From: Limnohabitans sp. JirII-31
GTDB lineage: Bacteria > Pseudomonadota > Gammaproteobacteria > Burkholderiales > Burkholderiaceae_C
NCBI RefSeq assembly: GCF_002778315.1
Contig: NZ_NESA01000007.1
Span: 62,001 to 126,000, forward strand
DNA: 64,000 nt
Reading direction: 5' to 3'
Shown: positions 26,063-34,620 of the stretch, piece after piece
Layout of the letters: the number at the start of each line of letters is the position of its first letter
How positions within the stretch are numbered: the stretch's first letter is position 1
Program-made: the position numbers and the translations under genes
Notes under the pieces: generated by a model
Databases searched by the model: none
What the model was told of the DNA's origin: nothing
The model's input: only the letters and a program-made list of their open reading frames with translations

Positions 26063-27381
26063 ACACCATCGCACCAAAACGCTGCGCCGTCTATTGCCGC
26101 GTCTCCTCCGACGAACGACTGGACCAATCATTTAACTCCATCGATGCCCAGCGCGAGGCAGGTATTGCCTATGTGGCCAGCCAAAAAACAGAAGGCTGGG
26201 AGCTGGTGCCAGATTTTTATGAAGACCCGGGGTTTTCTGGCGGCAACATGGAGCGCCCCGGTTTAAAGCGCCTGCTCAAAGACATTCAGGCCGGAAAGAT
26301 TGACATCGTGGTGGTCTACAAGATTGACCGCCTCTCACGCTCGTTGGCTGACTTTGCCAAGATGGTGGAGGTGTTTGACAACCACATGGTGAGTTTTAGC
26401 TCGGTGACCCAGCAGATCAATTCGGCCACCTCCATGGGACGCCTGATGCTCAACGTCTTGTTGTCATTTGCACAGTTTGAACGGGAAGTGACTGGTGAGC
26501 GCATTCGCGACAAGATTGCTGCTTCCAAGCGCAAAGGCATGTGGATGGGTGGATCCGTCCCTCTTGGGTACCGTGTTGAGAACCGAGCTCTGCACATTAA
26601 CCCCGAAGAGGCCGAGCTGGTGCAGCGCATCTTTGAGCAATTCATTGCTGAGCAATCCACCACCAAGATTGTCAAAGAGCTCAATGAACAGGGTATTCAA
26701 ACCAAGCGTAAAAAAGCTTTTTGCAAGCAAAGCATTTACAAGATCCTGCACAACCGAAACTACATCGGCGAGATCTCTCACAAAGGAGAAAGCTTCCCCG
26801 CTCAGCACGAGAGATTAATTGACCAAATCACTTGGGAGCGAACACATGCCATCTTGTCGCAGGACAATCGCCAACGTTGCAAGAACGTGTGGGAGAAGAA
26901 AAACCGCAACGACTTCCTACTCAGAGGCATTGCGTACACACAAGATGGTGACTTGTTGATACCGATGGCGACCAAAAAGCCAAACGGTAAGCTTTACCGT
27001 TACTACGTCATCAACAAGAAAATCCACAACGGCGCTGAGGCTGCACAGTCGTGGAACTACCAAGCTGCGATGCTTGAAGATGTGGTGTCAGAAAAACTTC
27101 TGGAATACCTACGCAGCGAACTCATGGTGGACAAGTACTGGTCTGAAATTCAAAAAATCAACCCGAGCATCGATGAACCTCAGGCCGTGGTCTTGATCCT
27201 TAGACATACGGCAAGCATCTGGGATCAGTTTTTCACAAAGATGAAAACGGAGATCATCCATGCGCTGATCAAACGGGTGGTGATAAAACCAGACGGAATT
27301 GAAGTTCAGATGCGATTCGAGGGGCTGGGGGCGGTTGTAAAAGCAATGCAATCACAAGTCCCGCAGCTCGAAGTTGCCTGA
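26059..27381 (+). CDS. Serine recombinase (probable integrase)
   Basis: 440 residues. Resolvase catalytic domain at 5-155, with nucleophile Ser16 in YCRVSSDERL and the arginines of KIDRLSRSLADF; recombinase domain at about 170-270 (WMGGSVPLGYRVENRALHIN); C-terminal helical part. The zinc-ribbon cysteines usual near residue 295 are replaced (GIAYTQDGDLLIPM), a variant seen with DUF2924 partners. It is the only complete integrase-type gene in the window and probably moves the prophage or the accessory island. Confidence 0.93.
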   Translation: MNTIAPKRCAVYCRVSSDERLDQSFNSIDAQREAGIAYVASQKTEGWELVPDFYEDPGFSGGNMERPGLKRLLKDIQAGKIDIVVVYKIDRLSRSLADFAKMVEVFDNHMVSFSSVTQQINSATSMGRLMLNVLLSFAQFEREVTGERIRDKIAASKRKGMWMGGSVPLGYRVENRALHINPEEAELVQRIFEQFIAEQSTTKIVKELNEQGIQTKRKKAFCKQSIYKILHNRNYIGEISHKGESFPAQHERLIDQITWERTHAILSQDNRQRCKNVWEKKNRNDFLLRGIAYTQDGDLLIPMATKKPNGKLYRYYVINKKIHNGAEAAQSWNYQAAMLEDVVSEKLLEYLRSELMVDKYWSEIQKINPSIDEPQAVVLILRHTASIWDQFFTKMKTEIIHALIKRVVIKPDGIEVQMRFEGLGAVVKAMQSQVPQLEVA

Positions 27382-27394
27382 AGGATAGTCATCG

Positions 27395-27832
27395 ATGCAA
27401 GAAACCAAATCTTCAGTCGATGTGTTCGGCATAGACAGGCATTCATCTCTTAAATTTAAGCAACGTGGAGGCAGGAAAGTGGTCATTCCTGCAGCTGATT
27501 CTTCACTTGAGGAGCAACAGACTAAGAAAACTTCGATCAACTCACCCCTCATCAATGCAGTTGCCCAAGCTTTTTACTGGGCAAAACTAATTGATATGGG
27601 CATTGCAGCCAACGGATCGGATATTGCAAAGCGAGAAGGACTAGAGGCAAGTACCGTAAATGAGAGGCTTAGACTATCACTGCTGTCTCCCCATATCATC
27701 GAAGGCATCCTCAACGGCGCTCAACCAGCAGGTTTGACTATGCAATGGTTAACTAGGAATAGTTTTCCTGCTAATTGGAGCAAGCAAGAGAAATTGTTTC
27801 AATGCATTCAAACTGCCTTAGCGACTGAATAA
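27395..27832 (+). CDS. HTH protein of the recombinase module
   Basis: 145 residues, ATG 27395 with AAGGA upstream, 13 bases after the recombinase. Contains a helix-turn-helix-like stretch (GSDIAKREGLEASTVNERLR, then LLSPHIIEGILNG and PAGLTMQWLTRNSFPANW), a pattern often encoded next to such recombinases. It may regulate the module or act with the recombinase. Converges on umuC. Confidence 0.7.
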   Translation: MQETKSSVDVFGIDRHSSLKFKQRGGRKVVIPAADSSLEEQQTKKTSINSPLINAVAQAFYWAKLIDMGIAANGSDIAKREGLEASTVNERLRLSLLSPHIIEGILNGAQPAGLTMQWLTRNSFPANWSKQEKLFQCIQTALATE

Positions 27833-27853
27833 AGGTTGCTGATACTGAAAATT

Positions 27854-29119
27854 TTAGACGGCAGGCACCTGCGCCCAGTCTGAGGTGTAGTCTGGCGATT
27901 TGCGCTCTTGTCGCATGCCCCACTTCTCTCGCAAGTCGCCTCCACTCAACTTAATTGTTCCTCGACCAAAGCGAGAATTAAGGCCATCTATGGCCATCAT
28001 CAACTTAGTGTCACTTGCCATGACAGGTTCGAGCCAGTCACCCTGAACCATAGTCACGGGCGAGATATCGCCCAACATGATTCCCGCCTTTTTGTACTTG
28101 TAGCCATCACGCCAAAGCAGCTCAGCCACATGGTGCACCCAGCGGTTAATAACTAGGCAGTCGTTCGTTGGTTGCGGCAAAGGTACCGTCATACTGGGGT
28201 TGTATTGGGGCTGTTCGGGCCTGAAACGGTTGGTGAGAAAGTTGACCTGCACCAAGGCTGCATGCCCATTCTGTGCCCTTAGTTTCTCGGTGGCGGTGGT
28301 TACAAATACGCTAAGCGCATCTTGAATGACAACCAACTCTGTTACAGGCTTACCGAACGATCGACTGCTGATAATTTGCTGCTTGTCGGGGGCGTGCTCT
28401 TGTAGGTCGATGCACGAGATGCCCAGCAACTCACGCTGCGTTTTCTCCATCACCACACCAAACTCTGAGCGCAAGGTTGGTGCGTGGGCTTGACGCAAGT
28501 CTTGAGCAGTCTGGATGGCATGAGCTGCCAGTCGTTTGGTGAGTTTTCTGCCAACGCCCCAGACTTCATCTACCGTGATTTGGCTCAGCAGTTTGGTTTG
28601 TTGCGCCTCGTTCAAGTCGTTAAAGTTGAACACGCCCTTTGAGCGGGGATGCTTCTTGGCCACATGATTGGCAAGCTTGGCGAGAGTCTTGGTTGGTCCA
28701 ACGCCAACACATACGGGAATATTCGTCCACTTCACTACTCGATCACGCATGGAATAAGTCACATCCCTGAGCTTTGGCATCCCGGTGAGATCAAGGAAGC
28801 ATTCGTCAATCGAATACACCTCTCTGAGTGGTGAATACTCACCCAAGATGTTCATCACCCTGTTGGACAAGTCAGCATACAAAGCGTAGTTGCTGCTCAT
28901 GGCCACGATGCCATGTTCTTCTGCCAATGCTTTGCATTCGAACCACGGCTGGCCCATCTTGATACCTAAGGCCTTGGCCTCATTGGAGCGTGACACCACA
29001 CAGCCGTCGTTATTCGATAGAACGACCACAGGAACTTTGGCAAGGTCTGGTCGAAAAAGCCTCTCGCATGAAACATAAAAGTTGTTGCAATCGACTAAGG
29101 CAATCTGCTTCACAGGCAT
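27854..29119 (-). CDS. umuC: Y-family DNA polymerase UmuC
   Basis: 421 residues from ATG 29119, two bases after the umuD stop (a TTG at 29125 is also possible). Y-family motifs are intact: [14 protein letters not shown] at the N-terminus, [20 protein letters not shown], and the catalytic pair in [10 protein letters not shown]. The C-terminal UmuC domain includes [11 protein letters not shown]. With processed UmuD it forms polymerase V, which copies past DNA lesions. SOS-controlled together with umuD. Confidence 0.95.
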   Translation of the reverse strand: MPVKQIALVDCNNFYVSCERLFRPDLAKVPVVVLSNNDGCVVSRSNEAKALGIKMGQPWFECKALAEEHGIVAMSSNYALYADLSNRVMNILGEYSPLREVYSIDECFLDLTGMPKLRDVTYSMRDRVVKWTNIPVCVGVGPTKTLAKLANHVAKKHPRSKGVFNFNDLNEAQQTKLLSQITVDEVWGVGRKLTKRLAAHAIQTAQDLRQAHAPTLRSEFGVVMEKTQRELLGISCIDLQEHAPDKQQIISSRSFGKPVTELVVIQDALSVFVTTATEKLRAQNGHAALVQVNFLTNRFRPEQPQYNPSMTVPLPQPTNDCLVINRWVHHVAELLWRDGYKYKKAGIMLGDISPVTMVQGDWLEPVMASDTKLMMAIDGLNSRFGRGTIKLSGGDLREKWGMRQERKSPDYTSDWAQVPAV

Positions 29120-29121
29120 GG

Positions 29122-29562
29122 TCAAAGCAACTTATGCAGGTTGAAAGTCACAACGCCCCAAACCGTGAAGTCATCGGCTTCTTTGATAACGGTGGTTGGA
29201 TAAATAGGGTTTTCTGCAACCAGCTTTACAACGCCGCCACGCTTATACAAACGCTTGACCGTAAATTCACTGTTGAGGACCGCCAGAACGATGCTGTTGT
29301 GTTTGGGCTCAATACTGCGGTCAATCAGTAGCCTGTCGCCTTCGTAGATCCCAATGCCAGTCATGCTGTCACCAGCTACGCGAAACACATGGGTGGCATC
29401 CCCGTTGTAGATCAGATGTTTGTTCAGATCAATTCGCTTGCGCGTGTGGTCTGCCGCTGGGCTAGCAAAACCTGCAGCCACACTCCAGCCGCACACCTCC
29501 AACATCACCTTCTCGTCGGAGATCAATACAGGTATCGGGGCCGAAATTACTTCTTCATACAT
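29122..29562 (-). CDS. umuD: UmuD, self-cleaving SOS mutagenesis subunit
   Basis: 146 residues, ATG 29562. The cleavage site is Ala30-Gly31 in [12 protein letters not shown] (E. coli cuts Cys-Gly); the active pair is Ser66 in AGDSM and Lys103 in EFTVKRL. RecA filaments trigger self-cleavage, giving the form that works with UmuC. The start codon lies 14 bases from a LexA box with no ribosome site in between, so the transcript probably has a very short leader. Confidence 0.95.
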   Translation of the reverse strand: MYEEVISAPIPVLISDEKVMLEVCGWSVAAGFASPAADHTRKRIDLNKHLIYNGDATHVFRVAGDSMTGIGIYEGDRLLIDRSIEPKHNSIVLAVLNSEFTVKRLYKRGGVVKLVAENPIYPTTVIKEADDFTVWGVVTFNLHKLL

Positions 29563-29575
29563 GCGGATAAATATA

Positions 29576-29591
29576 CTGTATATTTATCCAG
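29576..29591 (-). promoter_or_regulatory. LexA box before umuD
   Basis: CTG-N10-CAG palindrome with the AT-rich centre of enterobacterial-type LexA sites. It should repress umuDC until DNA damage. A 22-base block containing it is identical to the one at 25136-25157. Confidence 0.85.
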
Positions 29592-29680
29592 CATAAAAGT
29601 AATCAAACGTTTTAACTAGCTCGCAATAAAACGATGACAAGTTCAGTTGAAAGAGGATTCACTCAGCGCGGATACCTGTT

Positions 29681-30094
29681 TTGGCGTTTGTAGACATCGA
29701 GACAACTGGGTCAAACTTTGAGCGTGATCGGATAACCGAAATTGGCATCAAAACTCTGACGAATACAGAAGTCATTGAGTGGGAAAGCCTGATTGATCCC
29801 GAAACTTTCATTCCTCAAAACATCCAAAGGCTGACAGGTATTACGCCCGACATGGTGTCTGGCCAACCTACTTTTGAAGAGCTTGCACTGCAATTTAAGG
29901 AAGAGCTGGAAGACAAAATTTTTGTAGCCCACAACGCGAGGTTCGACTCCGGCTTTATCGCTTCTTCCCTAATGATGGAAGGCCACCACCCACAACCGAT
30001 ACCCATGTTGATAGATTTTTATCTAGGGCAGGTGATGCCGTTATCTTCTTTTCGTTATGTATCAACTCTTTGTGACTTAGTAGCATTCCTTTAG
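29681..30094 (+). pseudogene. 3'-truncated DnaQ-like exonuclease
   Basis: TTG at 29681 opens a 137-residue frame. Exo I (FVDIETTG) and Exo II (VAHNARFDSGF) motifs are clear, but the Exo III segment is missing: after about 29985-30010 the text changes (MLIDFYLGQVMPLSS) and stops. Intact relatives are longer, sometimes fused to a UvrC-type nuclease. The remnant lies divergent from umuDC, and its lost end abuts the unknown operon at 29955-32873, suggesting that insertion of that cassette truncated it. Confidence 0.75.
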
Positions 30095-30206
30095 GAATGA
30101 ATTCACCGCAAAGAACACAGTAAGTTCCTTTTTTGGTTTTTCCTCTTTCTGACTTTATCAAGTCACCGTAACTTTTCCAGTTACGTCGTTGTTGTTTACT
30201 TGGCAT
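29955..30206 (-). CDS. Small C2H2 zinc-finger-like protein
   Basis: 83 residues, ATG 30206, AGGA upstream. Contains a C2H2-type zinc motif (YCVLCGEFIPKGMLLSHKEL followed by a second His). The last 18 or so residues are read antisense through the exonuclease remnant, so the natural C-terminus may have been changed at the junction. Last gene of the five-gene minus-strand operon. Confidence 0.55.
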   Translation of the reverse strand: MPSKQQRRNWKSYGDLIKSERGKTKKGTYCVLCGEFIPKGMLLSHKELIHNEKKITASPALDKNLSTWVSVVGGGLPSLGKKR

Positions 30207-30237
30207 ACATCCTTTCCTTTGATGTTAAAAATCAAGG

Positions 30238-30654
30238 TCAGTCTTCACCTGATGAAGGCTTCTTTCTCATTGATTCAAGGAAAGCAAGTCGCCCTTCGAT
30301 GGCCGCAGGATTCACCTTCAGAGGTGGCACCTCGAATTCTTCGCCAGCGAATTCACCCTCAATGGATACCAAGAATTCATGCATTTCATTGATTGCACGG
30401 TCAATTCTTCTGCGTTCTTGTTCCAAGAAGCTAACGCACTCAAGCAACTTTGTATGAAGCTCTGGTGCTGCCGCTAGAAGTTTTGCTGTTGCGGCTTCTT
30501 TTTGACGTGTGACCTCTTTGGGCTTTGTCACCGGAGTGGGTTGTTGCATAACTCTTGCAAGCCTGCCTCCATCACTATCGATGATGGTATGGCTATACAA
30601 GATGTCACTTCTATCCTCGGCACTTCTCCAAGGGGTGTTGCGGATATATTTCAT
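30238..30654 (-). CDS. Unknown protein, operon gene 4
   Basis: 138 residues, ATG 30654, five bases after the stop of the previous gene. The middle is a long helix likely to be a coiled coil (LAAAPELHTKLLECVSFLEQ, then ERRRIDRAINEMHEFL). The beginning, MKYIRNTPWRSAEDRSDILY, is not known to me. Function unknown. Confidence 0.6.
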   Translation of the reverse strand: MKYIRNTPWRSAEDRSDILYSHTIIDSDGGRLARVMQQPTPVTKPKEVTRQKEAATAKLLAAAPELHTKLLECVSFLEQERRRIDRAINEMHEFLVSIEGEFAGEEFEVPPLKVNPAAIEGRLAFLESMRKKPSSGED

Positions 30655-30659
30655 AGTTT

Positions 30660-31589
30660 CTAAGTCTTATCTTTCGCTTCATCAAACGCAATTTCTAGTG
30701 CTGTTTTGACTCGCACTTTTTGCTTGGATTCTTGCTCACGCTCTTCTCTTTTTTGTGCTCGTTCGTTTCTTTTCTGGGATGCGACCAGCGACTTCTGGCT
30801 TGGTTTTTTTTCTTTTGATGGTTTTTGAATTTGCTGTGGTTTCTTTTTTACTCGAACAGGGATATCTCGATTAGTAACATGCAATATAGCTCGCTCTGCC
30901 GTTTCAGGCGCTATGTGTTGCATCACTCGCTTCACTATTGGCTTTGGCTTTTCATCTTTCTGGACACTTTGTTGGTTGAGAGAGATTTCATAAGCTTCCG
31001 CCTCTTCGATAGTTGTGAATGCGAACAATCGAATTTCAGTTGGTTTGGATTCCCGAACATTCAAGGTCGAAATTTCATAATTCAATTGGTCTTTTATGCG
31101 CCTTATAAGTATCGGACTCCTTGAGTCAACTAGTTGTCTGGAAAACTTTGCGTATAGATGCTTCCTGTTTTCGGTGTCAAACAAAGAAAAATCTAAATAG
31201 TCAGACAATCTATCTGACACTTGAATTTCAAAGCAATAAACTGGCATCCAACCATCTTCAATTTGGATTGGTTGCGGTTTGGGTTGGGAAAAAAATGACA
31301 CACCAACCTTCCGTCCAGTCACCTTGGTATGCGATGCCCCGTAGGCGTAAGTATCCATACATGGATGCTTCGGCCATGGCGGACCCATTTGGTCAAAGTA
31401 GACCTTTCCACCATATGGAGACTCGTAATAAAACACCTTTGCTCGGCAACGTGGACAGTTTGCATTGGGACTGGTGAAGCTTTCTGACTTTTGCCAATAG
31501 TGACTTCCAGATGTAAGTCCCAATCCGTGAAAAACACCACCCCAACCGCAGTTGCAGTTTGGTGGATGGTTCCATGCGTTACAGGACAT
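30660..31589 (-). CDS. Unknown zinc-binding protein, operon gene 3
   Basis: 309 residues, ATG 31589. The N-terminal 80 residues are a Cys/His-rich module (SCNAWNHPPNCNCGWGG, then CPRCRAKVFYYESPYGGK and GPPWPKHPC) that I have seen described in uncharacterised bacterial proteins of accessory regions. The middle is folded; the C-terminal 80 residues are a basic, Lys/Gln/Glu-rich helix (QKRNERAQKREEREQESKQK), possibly nucleic-acid binding. Two bases separate it from the 66-residue gene upstream. Confidence 0.7.
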   Translation of the reverse strand: MSCNAWNHPPNCNCGWGGVFHGLGLTSGSHYWQKSESFTSPNANCPRCRAKVFYYESPYGGKVYFDQMGPPWPKHPCMDTYAYGASHTKVTGRKVGVSFFSQPKPQPIQIEDGWMPVYCFEIQVSDRLSDYLDFSLFDTENRKHLYAKFSRQLVDSRSPILIRRIKDQLNYEISTLNVRESKPTEIRLFAFTTIEEAEAYEISLNQQSVQKDEKPKPIVKRVMQHIAPETAERAILHVTNRDIPVRVKKKPQQIQKPSKEKKPSQKSLVASQKRNERAQKREEREQESKQKVRVKTALEIAFDEAKDKT

Positions 31590-31591
31590 TA

Positions 31592-31792
31592 CTACTCAGC
31601 CAGCGTCAATCTGAAGAAAACTCCCAAAGCTTTGAGAGTTTCATCCTTGGTGAGTCCTTTGCCAGTTTCGGCATCAAATGAGTTTGCAATTAACTCAATC
31701 AATGAGTCACGCATTTCCTCCACATCAGAGAACAGAACGTATGCACCGCTTGGAGTCTGCTCAACTGGACCGTGAGCATTAAATCTATTCAT
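31592..31792 (-). CDS. Small protein, operon gene 2
   Basis: 66 residues from ATG 31792, with GGAG upstream; ATGs at 31795 and 31804 are possible. It overlaps the stop of the 362-residue gene, so translation is coupled. Acidic and mostly helical (SDVEEMRDSLIELIANSFDA). Function unknown. Confidence 0.6.
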   Translation of the reverse strand: MNRFNAHGPVEQTPSGAYVLFSDVEEMRDSLIELIANSFDAETGKGLTKDETLKALGVFFRLTLAE

Positions 31793-32873
31793 CATCCTCT
31801 CCATTCACCCATCCAATGCCATCTGAGAAACAACTCTCTTCGAACGAACGAGCGTCGTAATAGTTCCCCTTGGGCATTTCTCCCAGTCCGATCATTGGTC
31901 CATCTCCGTGTCTACGAAAGCTATTTCGCACCAGACCCTTCATTGCATTCTCAAGAGAGTTGAACTCTAAAGAGTCAACTACCGCATACCTATTTCTAAG
32001 TTGAAGGCTGGTGTATTGCTTCGACCTCAACATTGTTGTGCCACAGTCGTAGAAGAAATATACGGTTACGTTTCCATCATGGTGCGGCTCAAGGATTGCC
32101 CATTCGTGCTGAAGCATTCCATGAATCTTTATCCATACGTCAGTTGACTTGATGTGAAACAGCGGAGGACCACTTGGGTCAAACGGCAAGGCTGTTGAGC
32201 CTTTCGCCTCTCTGCGATAACTCCAAGCATCAGCTAGCTCCCCATCGTCTTCAGGGATTCGCTTCACGTAAGAGTCTTCACGCAAAGCCAGTGAGTAGAT
32301 TAACTCTGCTTGTTTCGCATATTCGTAACCAAAATCAAACTCTAAAACTGCCATTGCTTCTTTGAATTTACCAAGACAACGAAGCAACTCAGCTTTAATC
32401 AGAACGCCTCTTTCATTGCGTGCAATCGTCAATCCAAGTAATGCTGATATGTTCTCCAACTCTCTTGGGCTGTATGGCTTTAATTCATCATTCCGTCTGT
32501 CATCGTTAAGTAGTTGAAATAGTGTGAATCGCAAATACGCTTCTTTCTCATCTCCCAACTGACCGGACTCCAGCACTTCCCAATATTGGTCAGCGTTTAG
32601 TTCTTGATAATGCGGCAACTCTGCAGATTTGGATGACTCTTCATTGAAAGTGCTCCCATCTAGTTGGGCGATTTCTTCCAGTTCAAACAGCCAGACAAAA
32701 GAATTGCAATGTGGACACGAAGCAGCAGCAGGCACATTCGGAAACATGGGGGCTTCCATCTTTCCATCAGTCCAAAACTTTGCCCTGCGAGTATTGCCAC
32801 TGGCAATAGTGCGTTGCTGGAAGTGCCCACTACAAGAGGTGCATTTCTTAATTAAAGTCGGACCTGGAGTCAT
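31785..32873 (-). CDS. Unknown zinc-ribbon protein, operon gene 1
   Basis: 362 residues, ATG 32873 with AGGAAG upstream. A zinc ribbon (CTSCSGHF, then CPHCNSFV) at 11-60 is followed by a helical region (SALLGLTIARNERGVLIKAE, then LRCLGKFKEAMAVLEF) like a tetratricopeptide repeat and a C-terminal domain of unknown type. Leads a tight five-gene operon divergent from an XRE-like regulator. I do not recognise the family. Confidence 0.7.
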   Translation of the reverse strand: MTPGPTLIKKCTSCSGHFQQRTIASGNTRRAKFWTDGKMEAPMFPNVPAAASCPHCNSFVWLFELEEIAQLDGSTFNEESSKSAELPHYQELNADQYWEVLESGQLGDEKEAYLRFTLFQLLNDDRRNDELKPYSPRELENISALLGLTIARNERGVLIKAELLRCLGKFKEAMAVLEFDFGYEYAKQAELIYSLALREDSYVKRIPEDDGELADAWSYRREAKGSTALPFDPSGPPLFHIKSTDVWIKIHGMLQHEWAILEPHHDGNVTVYFFYDCGTTMLRSKQYTSLQLRNRYAVVDSLEFNSLENAMKGLVRNSFRRHGDGPMIGLGEMPKGNYYDARSFEESCFSDGIGWVNGEDDE

Positions 32874-32927
32874 TGAATCTTCCTGTTTTGCTATGTATTA
32901 AACCTTAACATTCAACCAAAATTTATG

Positions 32928-32940
32928 CGAACATTGTTCG
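32928..32940. promoter_or_regulatory. Palindromic operator between divergent genes
   Basis: CGAACATTGTTCG, a perfect palindrome apart from its centre base, 16 bases before the XRE-like start and 55 before the operon start. It is the likely binding site of that regulator, which could repress both directions. Confidence 0.55.
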
Positions 32941-32955
32941 TAAACAGGAATAAAG

Positions 32956-33159
32956 ATGATTGCATCACCGACACCGCAAAAGGTCAAAACAGTCAGGACA
33001 TCCTTGGGTTACACCCAGAAAGAAGCCGCCGAAATGGTTCACGTCACCCTGAGAGCTTGGCAACTCTGGGAAGCTGGTCAAAGGCGGATGCCATCGGGTC
33101 TATGGGAGTTGTGCGTTATCAAGGCTGGACTACATCCGCTATACAAGGCAAATAGATAG
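32956..33159 (+). CDS. Small XRE-like HTH regulator
   Basis: 67 residues, ATG 32956, AGGA six bases before. Almost the whole protein is one helix-turn-helix (VRTSLGYTQKEAAEMVHVTL, then RAWQLWEAGQRRMP), in the style of short Cro-like proteins. Divergent from the unknown five-gene operon, with a palindrome in the shared promoter, so it is the probable controller of that operon. Confidence 0.78.
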   Translation: MIASPTPQKVKTVRTSLGYTQKEAAEMVHVTLRAWQLWEAGQRRMPSGLWELCVIKAGLHPLYKANR

Positions 33160-33514
33160 TTTCTATTCTGAATAAGATTATCAACTTCTGATACCTACTA
33201 CTGCTTTGCTAGCTCTGGGGACGGAGGGATAAACCGACTCCCACAAGCGGACTAGCGCAGCTCAGCGCTAACTGAAAGGTATTTGCTTTGGATGCTTCTT
33301 TCAACGTATCCAGTCAACCATGCTCATGCAAAGTTAAGGTTAAACGACCTCCCGCAAACCCGCATGAAGCCTAGGCTTCCCTTATGGACACGTCCTTAAG
33401 AAAACAGAGAAAAGAGAGAGAAAAAGGCAAAAAAACTCCACTTATTGAAGAAGTGAAATTGCCGCGTCCTTAAGGTCACCCGTCGGAAGCCCGCAAATAC
33501 AGGGCTTTGGAGCA
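33160..33514. other. Gene-free border between island and ssrA
   Basis: No gene. It contains TAGCGC/GCGCTA inverted repeats near 33252-33270, the 12-base palindrome AAGCCTAGGCTT (33367-33378), the near-palindrome at 33381-33400, and CGCGTCCTTAAG at 33462-33473, which resembles CGCGTCCATAAG inside ssrA. The repeats suggest a recombination border, but no second copy of the ssrA end is present in the window. Confidence 0.5.
33381..33400. repeat. 20-base near-palindrome beside ssrA
   Basis: CTTATGGAC joined to ACGTCCTTAAG: half-sites CTTAnGGAC point toward each other with one mismatch. A further half-site occurs at 33462-33473 and a related one inside ssrA near 33580. Possible recombinase or excisionase site; otherwise unexplained. 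Confidence 0.45.
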
Positions 33515-33547
33515 AAGAAAAAGGGCTCGGAGATTTTCCGAGCCCTT
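33515..33547 (-). terminator. Terminator of ssrA
   Basis: Ten-base stem AAGGGCTCGG/CCGAGCCCTT (33521-33547) followed on the minus strand by a T-rich run, five bases beyond the tmRNA CCA end. Confidence 0.88.
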
Positions 33548-33552
33548 GTGTA

Positions 33553-33942
33553 TGGTGGAGCTGGCGGGATTTGAACCCGCGTCCATAAGTCTTTTTCGTA
33601 CAGTTCTACATGTGTAGTCGTCTGATTTGAGTCTCATCAAATACATCGCGCAGCGACACGCTATGTACCCAACCAGCATCCTTAGATCTCACACAACACC
33701 AAGGTGCCCGGTGTCATGCCAGCCAATATGAGTTACCTTGCAGCTAGGACTTGTGAGGTTTTAACGCCCCCTTCACCCTAACCCAGCCTATCGGCCAACT
33801 GTTGCAAGGCTCACCGGATTAAGCGGCGAGTGCGAAACGTTCGTCGTTTGCAGTTAGTTTTTTTTCTGCTGTTTAACGAGGTAACAGAACCTCGACATGC
33901 CCTGCCACGCGTCCGAACCCATGTCGAAACCAGTGCAGCCCC
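33553..33942 (-). ncRNA. ssrA: tmRNA (transfer-messenger RNA)
   Basis: About 390 bases. The 5' end GGGGCUG pairs with 3' CAGCUCC before ACCA; the T-arm reads GGGUUCAAAUCCC. The tag reading frame (33819-33851) encodes ANDERFALAA then UAA, the standard betaproteobacterial proteolysis tag. It rescues stalled ribosomes with SmpB. ssrA 3' ends are favoured integration sites, and the accessory region begins just beyond this one. Confidence 0.97.
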
Positions 33943-33960
33943 AAGTTTTCTATTTTAGGC

Positions 33961-34620
33961 CTATGCAAGCAATTTCAAGAGCTTGACGGGTGAATCTATG
34001 TGTAAATCGGCCCCCCAGCTGACAATATTTGTCTTTTCTCCCAAATAACCGTAGCTCGCAGCCACCGTACGCATGCCTGCAGCACGCCCAGCCACGATGT
34101 CACGCTCATCGTCCCCCACATACAAACACAACTCAGGAGCCAGACCCAAACGACGCGCGGCTTCAAACATGGGTTCAGGATGCGGCTTGGCATGTGGCGT
34201 GGTGTCACCACTGACAATCGTGGATGCCGTCGCGAACAAAGGCATAGCTTGAGTCAAAGGATCGGTGAACCGAGCCATTTTGTTAGTGACCACACCCCAC
34301 AGCAGGTCGCGCTGGCGCAGTGACTCGATCACTTCTTGCACGCCATCGAAGACGTAGGTGCGCAGGGTCATCGCATGCTCGTAGTTGACAAAGAACTCTT
34401 CACGCATGGCATCGTAATCTGCGTGCTCTGGCGTGATGCCAAAAGCAACTTTGAGCATGCCACGGGCTCCAGCTCCGGCCATGGGTCGGTACATCTCCTC
34501 CGGCAAAGAGGGTAAGCCTCGGTCGGTGCGCATTTTGTCTGCTGCATCGCCCAAGTCTGGCGCGCTGTCAATCAACGTGCCATCCAAGTCAAACAAAACG
34601 GCTCGAATATGGGTCAGCAT
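33961..34620 (-). CDS. gph: Phosphoglycolate phosphatase
   Basis: 219 residues from ATG 34620, which overlaps the ubiG stop (TGATG). HAD-family motifs: FDLDGTLIDS with the nucleophile Asp, Thr in VVTNK, Lys in PHAKPHPEP, and GDDERD. It dephosphorylates 2-phosphoglycolate, formed during DNA repair or photorespiration. The ubiG-gph pair is common in betaproteobacteria. A related HAD phosphatase specificity cannot be excluded. Confidence 0.9.
   Translation of the reverse strand: MLTHIRAVLFDLDGTLIDSAPDLGDAADKMRTDRGLPSLPEEMYRPMAGAGARGMLKVAFGITPEHADYDAMREEFFVNYEHAMTLRTYVFDGVQEVIESLRQRDLLWGVVTNKMARFTDPLTQAMPLFATASTIVSGDTTPHAKPHPEPMFEAARRLGLAPELCLYVGDDERDIVAGRAAGMRTVAASYGYLGEKTNIVSWGADLHIDSPVKLLKLLA

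Noticed and set aside
33476..33679. 67-residue frame across the ssrA 3' end
   Set aside because: Lies in tmRNA and its terminator; not a gene.
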